Source: an uncultured Clostridia bacterium | GTDB taxonomy: Bacteria; Bacillota; Clostridia; Oscillospirales; Ruminococcaceae | NCBI GenBank assembly: GCA_947175655.1 | Contig: CAMWNQ010000072.1 | Span: 1 to 8,562, forward strand | Length of the DNA stretch: 8,562 bases | Direction of reading: 5' to 3' | Part shown: positions 1-6,773 of the stretch, piece by piece | Layout: each line of letters starts with the position of its first letter | Position numbering within the stretch: position 1 is the first letter of the stretch | Made by a program: the position numbers and the translations under genes | Notes under the pieces: generated by a model | Seen by the model: the letters and a program-made list of their open reading frames with translations, nothing else | The model's database searches: none | What the model was told of the DNA's origin: nothing

Positions 1-2
1 GC

Positions 3-302
3 TATACTGCTGAACTTAACGGGAAAAAATGTAATATTTATAAATCTATGGATTCCTTTATTGCAGTAAAACTTGAAAACGGAAATTTTACTCTTAAACT
101 TGCTTTTTTACCTCAGGGTTTTATATTTTCTTTGATTTTATCTGTTATTGGATTCATAATTCTTTTGATTTATCAGAAAAACTCATTGAAATTATCAAAT
201 TGTAAAAAGCTTACAAGCTTCTGTCTTAGTTTCTCTAAGTATATGTTTACTTTCTTGATGGTTGGAATCTGTTTTACAGGTCTTATTTTATGGGTAATAT
301 AA
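3..302 (+). CDS. YfhO-family integral membrane protein, C-terminal fragment (5' truncated by window edge)
   Basis: The frame is open right to the first bases, so this is the tail of a larger protein, not an 84-residue protein starting at the ATG at 48. The 99 visible residues read YTAELNGKKC..., then MDSFIAVKLENG and LAFLPQGF, then two hydrophobic segments at fragment residues about 39-57 and 79-98. The pattern 'Y-A-x-NGK ... Y ... F-x-A-V-x-L-x-x-G ... F-x-P-x-G-F' followed by a helix is the typical end of YfhO proteins, large multi-spanning membrane proteins linked in some Firmicutes to glycosylation of cell-wall or lipoteichoic polymers. That function is family knowledge; nothing in this fragment proves it. 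The stop is TAA, 53 bases before the next gene on the same strand with no clear terminator between, so cotranscription is possible. An unrelated small membrane protein is the alternative but is less likely. Confidence 0.75.
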   Translation, partial: YTAELNGKKCNIYKSMDSFIAVKLENGNFTLKLAFLPQGFIFSLILSVIGFIILLIYQKNSLKLSNCKKLTSFCLSFSKYMFTFLMVGICFTGLILWVI

Positions 303-355
303 TTAGGAAGAGGCATTGCTTAAATTTTTTATGTTTCTAAAGAAGGGATTTTTGA

Positions 356-1294
356 ATGCAGATTATTTTTAATCAGACTGTTGTTATGTTTATACTTATT
401 GTTACTGGCATTATATGCTTTAAAACAGGTATAATCACAAAAGCCGGTAACAAAGAACTTTCTAAGCTTGTATTATCAGTTGTAAATCCTTTGGTTATAT
501 TTATGGCTTATCAGGAAAAGGAATATAATTCAGAACTTGTGAAAAATCTTCTGATTGCTTTTGCAATTTCTTTAATATCTTTTATTATTGTTATTGCATT
601 TGCATATATTTTAATACCTATGAAAGAAAACCGTAACAGAGAAATAGAACGATTTTCTGTTATATATTCAAATTGTGGTTTTATGGGTATTCCTCTTATA
701 CAAGCTGTTCTCGGAAGTACTGGAGTATTTTACCTTACAGCATATCTTACAGTCTTTAATTTTGCTATATGGACTCACGGCATTATACTTTTATCTGGCG
801 AAAAAAATTTAAAGAATGTATTGAAAGTATTGTATTCACCTGTTATATTATCTATAGTTCTTGGTGTTATTCTTTTCTTTCTTAATATCAAGCTTCCGTC
901 AATTATATCTGAGGCATTGAATTTTATCGGTAATCTCAATACTCCTTTGGCTATGATTGTTGCTGGCGTAACTATAGCAGATACAAATATATTAAATCTT
1001 CTTAAAAAGAAAAGAATTTATTATGTTTCTATTGTTAAACTGTTTATCATACCTGCATTGATTACTATTCTTCTTGCTCTTCCAGTACTTCCTGACATAG
1101 ATTCAGAAGTGAGAATTGCTATTATTATCGCAGTTTCCGCACCATCTGCTACTATGTGTACTCTTCAATGTATAAGGCTTGGAAAGGATTCTCTTTATGC
1201 TTCTGAGATATTCGCATTTACTACTGTTTTTTCAATTTTAAGCCTTCCTTTGGTTATACAATTTGACCAAATAGCAAATAATTTGTTGAAATGA
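356..1294 (+). CDS. AEC-family (auxin efflux carrier type) permease
   Basis: A 312-residue, very hydrophobic protein with about ten predicted membrane helices in two halves separated by a hydrophilic loop near residues 88-100. Family hallmarks are visible: VVNPLVIFMAY at 42-52, YSNCGFMGIPL at 104-113, LNTPLAMIVAGVTIAD at 194-209, and a Ser/Ala/Pro-rich stretch SAPSATM at 261-267 near the last helices. The length matches bacterial AEC proteins, usually about 300-320 residues. Characterised members export or import small organic acids such as malate or lactate; the substrate here cannot be told. The ATG at 356 is supported by the Shine-Dalgarno AGAAGGGA at 341-348, seven bases upstream. It follows the YfhO fragment by 53 bases and is followed by a 190-base gap carrying the promoter of the next gene. 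No clear rho-independent terminator is seen after its TGA stop, so some read-through into the regulator is possible. Confidence 0.88.
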   Translation: MQIIFNQTVVMFILIVTGIICFKTGIITKAGNKELSKLVLSVVNPLVIFMAYQEKEYNSELVKNLLIAFAISLISFIIVIAFAYILIPMKENRNREIERFSVIYSNCGFMGIPLIQAVLGSTGVFYLTAYLTVFNFAIWTHGIILLSGEKNLKNVLKVLYSPVILSIVLGVILFFLNIKLPSIISEALNFIGNLNTPLAMIVAGVTIADTNILNLLKKKRIYYVSIVKLFIIPALITILLALPVLPDIDSEVRIAIIIAVSAPSATMCTLQCIRLGKDSLYASEIFAFTTVFSILSLPLVIQFDQIANNLLK

Positions 1295-1338
1295 AATTGT
1301 TTAATTATACAAAAAATAAAAAAGTGGTAAGAAATAGT

Positions 1339-1366
1339 TTGAAAAATTGATTTTATATGTTATAAT
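1339..1366 (+). promoter_or_regulatory. Extended -10 promoter of the ROK-like regulator gene
   Basis: A perfect TATAAT at 1361-1366 is preceded by TG at 1358-1359, giving the extended -10 form TGnTATAAT. A TTGAAA -35 element (four of six to TTGACA, first three exact) lies at 1339-1344 with a 16-base spacer. Transcription would start near 1373 and give a leader of about 114 bases before the ATG at 1487. This is the best sigma-A-type promoter in the window. Confidence 0.75.
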
Positions 1367-1377
1367 ATCTATGTTAA

Positions 1378-1413
1378 GTTTTATTTACTAGTGGAAAAGT
1401 ATTAAAATTAAAC
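1378..1413. promoter_or_regulatory. Imperfect inverted repeat just downstream of the regulator promoter (possible operator)
   Basis: GTTTTATTT at 1378-1386 faces AAATTAAAC at 1405-1413, whose reverse complement GTTTAATTT differs at one of nine positions; the centre is 18 bases. It begins about five bases after the expected transcription start, where a bound repressor would block elongation or polymerase. The left arm shares TTTTATTTA with the inverted repeat upstream of malQ. The DNA is very AT-rich, so chance is a real alternative. Confidence 0.3.
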
Positions 1414-1470
1414 GACTGGTTATAGTATATTTGTAATTTATTATAACTTAGAGTATTATTTCCGGTTGGA

Positions 1471-1478
1471 AGAGAGGA
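1471..1478 (+). promoter_or_regulatory. Ribosome binding site that fixes the regulator start at 1487
   Basis: AGAGAGGA lies eight bases before ATG 1487. The longer open frame begins at TTG 1466, but that codon and the next ones coincide with this Shine-Dalgarno, and nothing like a ribosome binding site precedes TTG 1466 at proper spacing. The ATG is therefore preferred. Confidence 0.8.
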
Positions 1479-1486
1479 AAATTTTT

Positions 1487-2713
1487 ATGGAAAAATGTGG
1501 AATAAGCAAACTTGATTTAAAAAGAAGAAACAGAATGCAAATTCTCCGTGTAATCAGAGAATTAGGTCCGATTTCAAGAGTTGATGTTGCTTCTGAACTT
1601 CATATCACTAGAGCTGCTGTAACAATCATTACTAATGAAATGATTGAAGAAGGTGTACTCGTTGAAATAGGCGAAGCTCCTGTAAATATTGAAAAACTCC
1701 AGAAAGGCAGACGTAAGATTCTTATTGGTATTAATGAAAATTATAAATTTGCTCTTGGTGTTACTATTGAAGAAAACGAAGTAAATATAGGTCTTTCTAC
1801 TCTTAATGGTGCCGTTCTTGATAAGGCAACAATGCCTATTGATGACAAGACTATTACAAAAGATATTATTGCATATATTGCACGTCAGTGTACTGAAATG
1901 ATGGCTAACAGCTGTCTTAAGAGAGACAAAATTCTTGGTCTTGGTATCGGTATTGTTCCTTCTATGTGGGGCAGACTTAAAATCTTCTATAAAGACGGTG
2001 TTCTTGATTTTTCAAGTTTTATTGGAAAAATTAAAAATGCTGGTGTTGAATTTGAAATTAACTGTGGTAATGCTATAGGACTTCTTGCACTTGCAAGCAA
2101 TGATTTTGAAAATTACAATGGTTATCAGTCAAATCAGGTATTTATTAACTATGGCAATCAGATAAATATGGCTGTACTTAATAAAAATGTACTTTCTGAT
2201 GATTATATGTCATATACATATACTGTTGAAAAGATGATTGTTCATCCTAACGGCAGAAAAATTGACGGTTATCCTGATGGTTCTGTTAAAGCTGAACTTT
2301 CAAAGGTTTCTGTTATGAATGCTTTTGCTGAAGTTTATTCAAAAGAAAAGACTCCTGTTCTTTTTGAACAGACTAATGGAAATAAAGCAAATATTTCCAT
2401 AGATGCTATTACTAATGCAGTTCTCAGAGGTGAAGAACCTGTTGTAAATATAGTAAACAGAGTTTTAGAAGGATTTGCTGTTCTTCTTAATAACCTTGCT
2501 TGTGCTAATTTTGCACAGAGAATTATTCTTAATAATATTGAACTCTCAGACAAACAGCTTGATTTCTTCAAGAGAGGTATTGCAAAATATGCGAGTGAAG
2601 ATATTGCCGACAAAATAGTTTTAAGCAAGCTCGATAGAAAATGCAGTTTTCAGGGCGGTTGTTCTTTAATTATTCAGAATGCTTTCTATTACAGGGGCGG
2701 TATGCGTAACTAA
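1487..2713 (+). CDS. ROK-family-like transcriptional regulator with degenerate sugar-kinase domain
   Basis: With the ATG start the protein is 408 residues, normal for NagC/XylR/Mlc-type repressors. Residues about 14-63 form a winged helix-turn-helix: NRMQILRVIRELGPISRVDVASEL, then HITRAAVTIITNEMIEEG as recognition helix and wing. A basic linker QKGRRK (72-77) leads into a ROK-like fold from about 86: first strand KFALGVTIEENEVNIGLS, then ILGLGIGIVPSMWG near 149-162. Key ROK residues are changed: the sugar-binding/catalytic N-D-A-N site reads CGNAIGLLALA (193-203), the Gly-rich GTGIG site reads NYGNQINMAV (221-230), and the Cys zinc cluster region reads HPNGRKIDGYPDGSVKAELS (253-272) with no cysteine. 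It is therefore very unlikely to be a kinase. It has its own promoter and converges on glgP-malQ, so control of alpha-glucan genes is a reasonable inference, unproven. The effector is unknown. Confidence 0.85.
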   Translation: MEKCGISKLDLKRRNRMQILRVIRELGPISRVDVASELHITRAAVTIITNEMIEEGVLVEIGEAPVNIEKLQKGRRKILIGINENYKFALGVTIEENEVNIGLSTLNGAVLDKATMPIDDKTITKDIIAYIARQCTEMMANSCLKRDKILGLGIGIVPSMWGRLKIFYKDGVLDFSSFIGKIKNAGVEFEINCGNAIGLLALASNDFENYNGYQSNQVFINYGNQINMAVLNKNVLSDDYMSYTYTVEKMIVHPNGRKIDGYPDGSVKAELSKVSVMNAFAEVYSKEKTPVLFEQTNGNKANISIDAITNAVLRGEEPVVNIVNRVLEGFAVLLNNLACANFAQRIILNNIELSDKQLDFFKRGIAKYASEDIADKIVLSKLDRKCSFQGGCSLIIQNAFYYRGGMRN

Positions 2714-2736
2714 TATTTCCCATAATTAAAATTTAA

Positions 2737-2768
2737 GGCAGTGCTTTAAAAATAAGCGCTGCCTTTTT
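2737..2768. terminator. Bidirectional rho-independent terminator between regulator and glgP
   Basis: GGCAGTGCTT at 2737-2746 pairs with AAGCGCTGCC at 2754-2763 (ten pairs including one G-U on the plus RNA), loop seven bases, followed by TTTTT at 2764-2768. On the minus strand the same hairpin is followed by the T-rich run TTAAATTTTAATT. It lies 23 bases after the regulator stop and 13 bases after the glgP stop, so it can end both convergent transcripts. Confidence 0.9.
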
Positions 2769-2776
2769 ATTTATAT

Positions 2777-5122
2777 TTATTTTATTTTCCAGATATTTTC
2801 TGCATAATCTAAGATTGTACGGTCTGAACTGAATTTGCCTGCATTGCACATATTAATCCACTGTTTCTTTGCAAAGTCAAGTCTGTTTGAATTATAATCA
2901 TTGTTTGCTTTGAGTTTTGCTTCAACATAGCTTTCGAGGTCTCCGAGGAGATAATAATGGTCGGGTTTATGCCAGCTTGCACCGTCAAGAAGTGAATAAT
3001 AAAGCTCCCTGAAATCTCCTGAACCACCATCTGATACTGTACCATCAATGAGAGTTGAAACAACACGCTGTATCTTCTTGTTTTCTGCAAAGATTTTACG
3101 GCTTTCATAATTCGGAACTATTTCTGCAAGTTCTTCGACTTTTGCGCCAAATATATAATTATTTTCTTCTCCGGCTTCTTCAACTATTTCAACGTTTGCA
3201 CCATCATAAGTTCCAAGAGTAACCGCACCATTAAGCATAAGTTTCATATTTCCTGTACCTGATGCTTCTGTACCTGCTGTTGAAATCTGTTCTGATATGT
3301 CAGCACCTGCAACGAGTTTTTCAGCATATGATACATTGTAGTTTGATACAAATACTACTTTTATAAGCTTTTTTACTTCTTCATCCTGTTCAATTATTCT
3401 TGCTATTTCATTGATAAATTTTATAATAGCTTTTGCTCTTCTGTATCCCGGAGCTGATTTTGCACCGAATATAAAAGTTGTAGGAGCAAAATTCTTTATA
3501 GAACCATCTTTAATTCCATTATAGATATAAAGTATTGAGAATGCATTGAGAAGCTGTCTTTTATATTCGTGGAGTCTCTTAATCTGAATATCAAAGATGC
3601 TGTTTGCATTGATTGAAGAACCTTCCTTTTCATTGATGAAATCAGCAAGTTGGTTTTTCTTTATCTGTTTTATTTCAATGAATTTATTCAGTACATTTTC
3701 ATCATCTGCATATTTTTCAAGCTGTTTAAGTGCTGTAAGGTCTGTAATCCAAGAATCATTTCCAAGAAGTTCTGTTATATATCCTGAAAGTTCACGGTTA
3801 CAGAGGGCAAGCCAGCGTCTCTGAGTGATGCCGTTTGTTTTGTTCTGGAATCTTTCCGGATATATTTTATACCAGTCTGCAAGAGCTGTATTTTTTAATA
3901 TTTCAGTGTGTATTCTTGCAACGCCATTTACATATGATGATGCATATATAGCCATATGTGCCATATGAACAAGTCCGTTGTTTATAATCTTCATACTCTG
4001 GATTTTAGATTTTTCTACACCTGATGAATACATATCTGAAATGAATTTTTCATTAATCATTATTATGATTTCATAAACTCTTGGAAGAAGATTTTCAACA
4101 AGTCCACAGTTCCATTTTTCAAGAGCTTCTGCCATTATAGTGTGATTTGTATAGTTGAATATCTTCTGTGACATCTCAAATGCTTTTTCAAAGGAATAAC
4201 CGTGTATATCCATAAGTTGTCTTATAAGTTCAGGAATTGAGATTACAGGGTGTGTATCATTGAGCTGTATAGTAACCTTTTCAGGAAGTGTATCAAGTGT
4301 GCCATATTTTTCAAGATGATATTTTAATATATCTGTAAGTGATGCACAGCAGAAGAAATATTGCTGTTTAAGACGAAGTTTTTTACCTTCATTTGTATCA
4401 TCATTAGGATAAAGAACCCTTGAAATATCTTCAGCAAATATTTTTTCTTTTGATGCTTCAAGATAATTCTGATTATTGAATGTGTTAAAATCAAATTCAT
4501 TTATTGGTTCTGCCTGCCATAAACGGAGAGTACCGATATTTTTTGTCTTAGCTCCTATGATTGGCATATCATAAGGTACTGCCTTAACACTCTGTCCGTT
4601 ATAGTTTATTATTACTGTGTCTTCTTCGTGTCTTACTGACCAGAAATCGCCATATTTTGTCCAGTCATCAGCTTCTTCGCACTGGAATCCGTTCACTATT
4701 GACTGCTTGAAGAGTCCATATTTATAGCGTATTCCATAACCATCAAGAGGAAGTGAGAGAGTAGCTGCACTGTCAAGGAAACAAGCTGCAAGTCTTCCTA
4801 AGCCACCATTTCCAAGGGCAGCATCTTCTATTTCTTCAAGTTCAGAAAGTGAACGTCCGAATCCATTGAAAATTTCTTCAGCGTCATCATAAATTCCAAG
4901 ACAAAGAAGATTGTTGTAAACAGCACGTCCTACAAGAAATTCCATTGAAAAATAGCAGGCACGTCTTTTGCTTAAATGTTCTTTTTTGCTGTTGTTCCAG
5001 TCACTGTGAATAATTTCAACAACTGCCTGTGCCAAAGCATTGTGAAGCTGCTGAGGAGTAGCTTTTGAAGGTGCTACCGGCAGTTTCTTAAGAAGTATTT
5101 CCATTAAAACTTTTTTGTCCAT
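2777..5122 (-). CDS. glgP: Glycogen/maltodextrin phosphorylase (GT35, PLP-dependent)
   Basis: It releases glucose-1-phosphate from the non-reducing ends of glycogen or maltodextrins using inorganic phosphate, in the cytoplasm. The 781 residues cover the whole family fold (usual length about 750-830). Visible blocks: YFSMEFLVGR (57-66), ALGNGGLGRLAACFLDS (102-118), DGYGIRYKYGLFKQ (127-140), QLNDTHPVISIPEL (286-299), NYTNHTIMAEALEKW (323-337), NKTNGITQRRWL (427-438), DIQIKRLHEYKRQLLN (511-526, with the phosphate-site Lys515-Arg516) and the cofactor signature EASGTGNMKLMLNGA (619-633), where Lys627 should carry pyridoxal phosphate and Glu619 is conserved. No disruption is seen. The ATG at 5122 has a strong GGAGGT five bases or so upstream (5132-5127). 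It is the second gene of a malQ-glgP operon, 48 bases after malQ. Bacterial glgP and malP cannot be separated from sequence alone; the malQ partner fits either maltodextrin use or glycogen turnover. Confidence 0.97.
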   Translation of the reverse strand: MDKKVLMEILLKKLPVAPSKATPQQLHNALAQAVVEIIHSDWNNSKKEHLSKRRACYFSMEFLVGRAVYNNLLCLGIYDDAEEIFNGFGRSLSELEEIEDAALGNGGLGRLAACFLDSAATLSLPLDGYGIRYKYGLFKQSIVNGFQCEEADDWTKYGDFWSVRHEEDTVIINYNGQSVKAVPYDMPIIGAKTKNIGTLRLWQAEPINEFDFNTFNNQNYLEASKEKIFAEDISRVLYPNDDTNEGKKLRLKQQYFFCCASLTDILKYHLEKYGTLDTLPEKVTIQLNDTHPVISIPELIRQLMDIHGYSFEKAFEMSQKIFNYTNHTIMAEALEKWNCGLVENLLPRVYEIIIMINEKFISDMYSSGVEKSKIQSMKIINNGLVHMAHMAIYASSYVNGVARIHTEILKNTALADWYKIYPERFQNKTNGITQRRWLALCNRELSGYITELLGNDSWITDLTALKQLEKYADDENVLNKFIEIKQIKKNQLADFINEKEGSSINANSIFDIQIKRLHEYKRQLLNAFSILYIYNGIKDGSIKNFAPTTFIFGAKSAPGYRRAKAIIKFINEIARIIEQDEEVKKLIKVVFVSNYNVSYAEKLVAGADISEQISTAGTEASGTGNMKLMLNGAVTLGTYDGANVEIVEEAGEENNYIFGAKVEELAEIVPNYESRKIFAENKKIQRVVSTLIDGTVSDGGSGDFRELYYSLLDGASWHKPDHYYLLGDLESYVEAKLKANNDYNSNRLDFAKKQWINMCNAGKFSSDRTILDYAENIWKIK

Positions 5123-5147
5123 AATTACCTCCGGGTTAATATATTTT

Positions 5148-5169
5148 AAAACAGTTTTTAGACTGTTTT
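5148..5169 (-). other. Hairpin in the malQ-glgP intergenic leader
   Basis: A perfect eight-base inverted repeat, read on the minus strand as AAAACAGT and ACTGTTTT around a six-base loop, starts one base after the malQ stop. It is AT-rich and, on the minus strand, followed by AAAATAT rather than a T-run, so it is a poor terminator for the operon. It could mildly attenuate, or protect or process the message between the two genes. On the plus strand it is followed by a run of Ts, but no plus-strand gene ends here. Confidence 0.4.
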
Positions 5170-5170
5170 T

Positions 5171-6643
5171 TTATCTGTTATAAATTTTGTTGAGCTTTTT
5201 TATCTTTGATGCAAGTTTTGGGGTGAAGTCAGATTCAAGAGTTCTGAACTGCCAGTTTATTCCAAGAGTTGAAGGGGTATTCATTCTTCCTTCTGCCGGA
5301 CTGCCAAGGAAATCCTGTATTTGTGCTACGGCAGTATCTGCAACGCTTCCCCAAGCTGATTTTATAATTGCATATGGTATCTTTTCGACTTTTTTTACTC
5401 CAAGATATTTTTTCGTGAATTTAAGATTTTTTGAACTTAATCCCTCAATCCAGCCTATTAGAGTTTCATTATCATGAGTTCCAGTGTATGCAAAACAGTT
5501 TGTAGATGTGAAATTATGTGGTAAGTTTTCATTTTTTCCGTTGTCAAATCCAAACTGAAGCACTTTCATTCCCGGATATCCTACATCATCAAGCATTTTT
5601 CTTACTTCAGGCGTGATAAATCCCAAGTCTTCAGCGATTATATTTAAATTACCTAATTTTTCTTCTGCCATTTTAAATAATCTTGAATTAGGGCCTTTTC
5701 TCCATTCTCCTATTTCAGCTGTTTCATTGCCATAGGGTATTGCATAATAACTTTCAAAACCTCTGAAATGGTCTATACGAACTATATCATATACTTTTGA
5801 TGCAAATTCTATTCTTCCAATCCACCATCTGTAACTTGTTTTTTTATGATATTCCCAATCATAAAGAGGATTTCCCCATAACTGACCTGTCGGTGAAAAT
5901 TCATCAGGAGGACAGCCCGCTACATCTATAGGTTTTTTATTTTTGTCAAAATAGAAAAGACTAGAGTTTGCCCAAGCTTCAACGCTGTCATAAGCACAGT
6001 AAATCGGAATATCTCCTATTATTTCAATACCGCTTGTATTGGCATATTTTTTTAATCTGAACCACTGTTCATAAAATTTGAACTGTATAAATTTAAAGAA
6101 ATCTATCTCTTCTTTGAGGTCTTTTTTTGCTTTTGCTATTGCACTTGCATTACGCATAGCAAGTTTTTCATCCCATTCATACCAAGCCTTACCGTCATTT
6201 TTAAACTTTAATGCCATAAATAAAGCATAGTTTGAAAGCCAGAATTTATTTTTTTCTATAAATTCACGATATTCTGGATTTTTCTTTGACTTGAATCTTT
6301 TAAATGCTATTTTAAGCACATCAAAACAGTGATTATAAATTTTATTATAATCTACATGGCGTTCATCTGAATCCCAGTCAATATCTTCATAGTCAATTTT
6401 TTCAAGAAGTCCTTCATCTTCAAGCATTTCAAAATCGATAAAATATGGATTTCCTGCATTGACTGAAAATGACTGATATGGTGAATCTCCATAGCTGGTA
6501 GGGGAGAGGGGAAGAATCTGCCAGCACTTTGTACCTGATTCCTTTAAAAAGTCTACAAAGTTATAAGCTGATTTTCCAAGCTTGCCTATTCCGTATTCTG
6601 ACGGCAGACTGGAAATATGCATTAAAATACAGCTTTTTCTCAT
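5171..6643 (-). CDS. malQ: 4-alpha-glucanotransferase (amylomaltase, GH77)
   Basis: It transfers maltosyl and longer units between alpha-1,4-glucans, releasing glucose and making chains long enough for GlgP. The chosen start gives 490 residues, typical of Firmicute amylomaltases, and begins MRKSCILMHISSLPSEYGIG as family members do. Motifs: PTSYGDSPYQSFS (48-60), GDIPIYCAYDSVEAWA (210-225), PPDEFSPTGQLWGNPLYDW (245-263), RIDHFRGF (289-296) with nucleophile Asp291, IIAEDLG (335-341) with acid/base Glu338, YTGTHDNETL (386-395) with Asp391, and EGRMNTPSTLGINWQFR (451-467). The family usually has Gly where Ser458 stands; the triad is intact. The open frame extends six codons to ATG 6661, but that ATG overlaps the only good Shine-Dalgarno, so 6643 is preferred. 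First gene of the malQ-glgP operon, transcribed away from the control region at 6644-6773. Confidence 0.96.
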   Translation of the reverse strand: MRKSCILMHISSLPSEYGIGKLGKSAYNFVDFLKESGTKCWQILPLSPTSYGDSPYQSFSVNAGNPYFIDFEMLEDEGLLEKIDYEDIDWDSDERHVDYNKIYNHCFDVLKIAFKRFKSKKNPEYREFIEKNKFWLSNYALFMALKFKNDGKAWYEWDEKLAMRNASAIAKAKKDLKEEIDFFKFIQFKFYEQWFRLKKYANTSGIEIIGDIPIYCAYDSVEAWANSSLFYFDKNKKPIDVAGCPPDEFSPTGQLWGNPLYDWEYHKKTSYRWWIGRIEFASKVYDIVRIDHFRGFESYYAIPYGNETAEIGEWRKGPNSRLFKMAEEKLGNLNIIAEDLGFITPEVRKMLDDVGYPGMKVLQFGFDNGKNENLPHNFTSTNCFAYTGTHDNETLIGWIEGLSSKNLKFTKKYLGVKKVEKIPYAIIKSAWGSVADTAVAQIQDFLGSPAEGRMNTPSTLGINWQFRTLESDFTPKLASKIKKLNKIYNR

Positions 6644-6653
6644 AGAAAAATAA

Positions 6654-6659
6654 CACTCC
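6654..6659 (-). promoter_or_regulatory. Ribosome binding site that fixes the malQ start at 6643
   Basis: Read on the minus strand, GGAGTG at 6659-6654 is followed by ten bases and then ATG 6643. The upstream ATG 6661 begins inside this same motif (ATGGAGTG) and has only CAAGAA before it. The family's usual N-terminus (MRKS-ILxHISSLPS) also begins at 6643. Confidence 0.75.
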
Positions 6660-6681
6660 ATTTCTTGAATTTTTTATTTCT

Positions 6682-6710
6682 TTTATTTAAAGTTTTTAAT
6701 TTTAAATAAA
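6682..6710. promoter_or_regulatory. Ten-base perfect inverted repeat upstream of malQ (possible operator)
   Basis: TTTATTTAAA at 6682-6691 and TTTAAATAAA at 6701-6710 are exact reverse complements. After one G/T mismatch position (6692 and 6700), two further pairs bring the arms together around TTT at 6695-6697. Neither side has a T-run suited to termination. The AT-rich arms with TTATTT...AAATAA ends are the general style of ROK-repressor operators, which makes the convergent regulator a candidate ligand; this is inference. Chance in AT-rich DNA is the alternative. Confidence 0.4.
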
Positions 6711-6740
6711 TGTATATAATTTTGATTTAATGTATATAAT
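6709..6740. repeat. Two 12-bp direct repeats, 20-bp period, in the divergent control region
   Basis: AATGTATATAAT occurs exactly at 6709-6720 and again at 6729-6740, start to start 20 bases, close to two helical turns. Each copy contains TATAAT on the plus strand (6715-6720 and 6735-6740), so they may be -10 elements for the gene at 6774; the second would start transcription near 6747. No good -35 is seen at 16-18 bases for either. On the minus strand the copies read ATTATATACATT and could hold weak -10 elements for malQ. Tandem activator or repressor half-sites on one face of the helix are the other possibility. Confidence 0.55.
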
Positions 6741-6773
6741 AAAAGCGTAAAATTATGGTCGAGGAGGTAAGCG

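Noticed and set aside
1295..1340. Possible terminator after the AEC transporter gene
   Set aside because: Only a weak TTGT...ACAA pairing in AT-rich sequence and no GC-containing stem followed by Ts; not supportable.
1371..1486. Possible riboswitch or structured leader before the regulator
   Set aside because: The leader of about 114 bases shows no recognised aptamer motif and no terminator/antiterminator pair; only the imperfect inverted repeat was kept as a possible operator.
2335..2628. 97-residue open frame on the minus strand
   Set aside because: Lies wholly inside the regulator gene, antisense, with no ribosome binding site or recognisable family; a shadow of the real reading frame.
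2809..3108. 99-residue open frame on the minus strand within the glgP 3' region
   Set aside because: Same strand, other frame of glgP; the GlgP frame has conserved family sequence throughout, so this is not a frameshifted part or overlapping gene.
3597..3824. 75-residue open frame on the plus strand
   Set aside because: Antisense to conserved glgP coding sequence, low-complexity Ser/Phe-rich composition typical of a reverse-strand shadow.
5187..5477. 96-residue open frame on the plus strand
   Set aside because: Antisense to the C-terminal part of malQ, including the conserved RMNTP block; no supporting signals.
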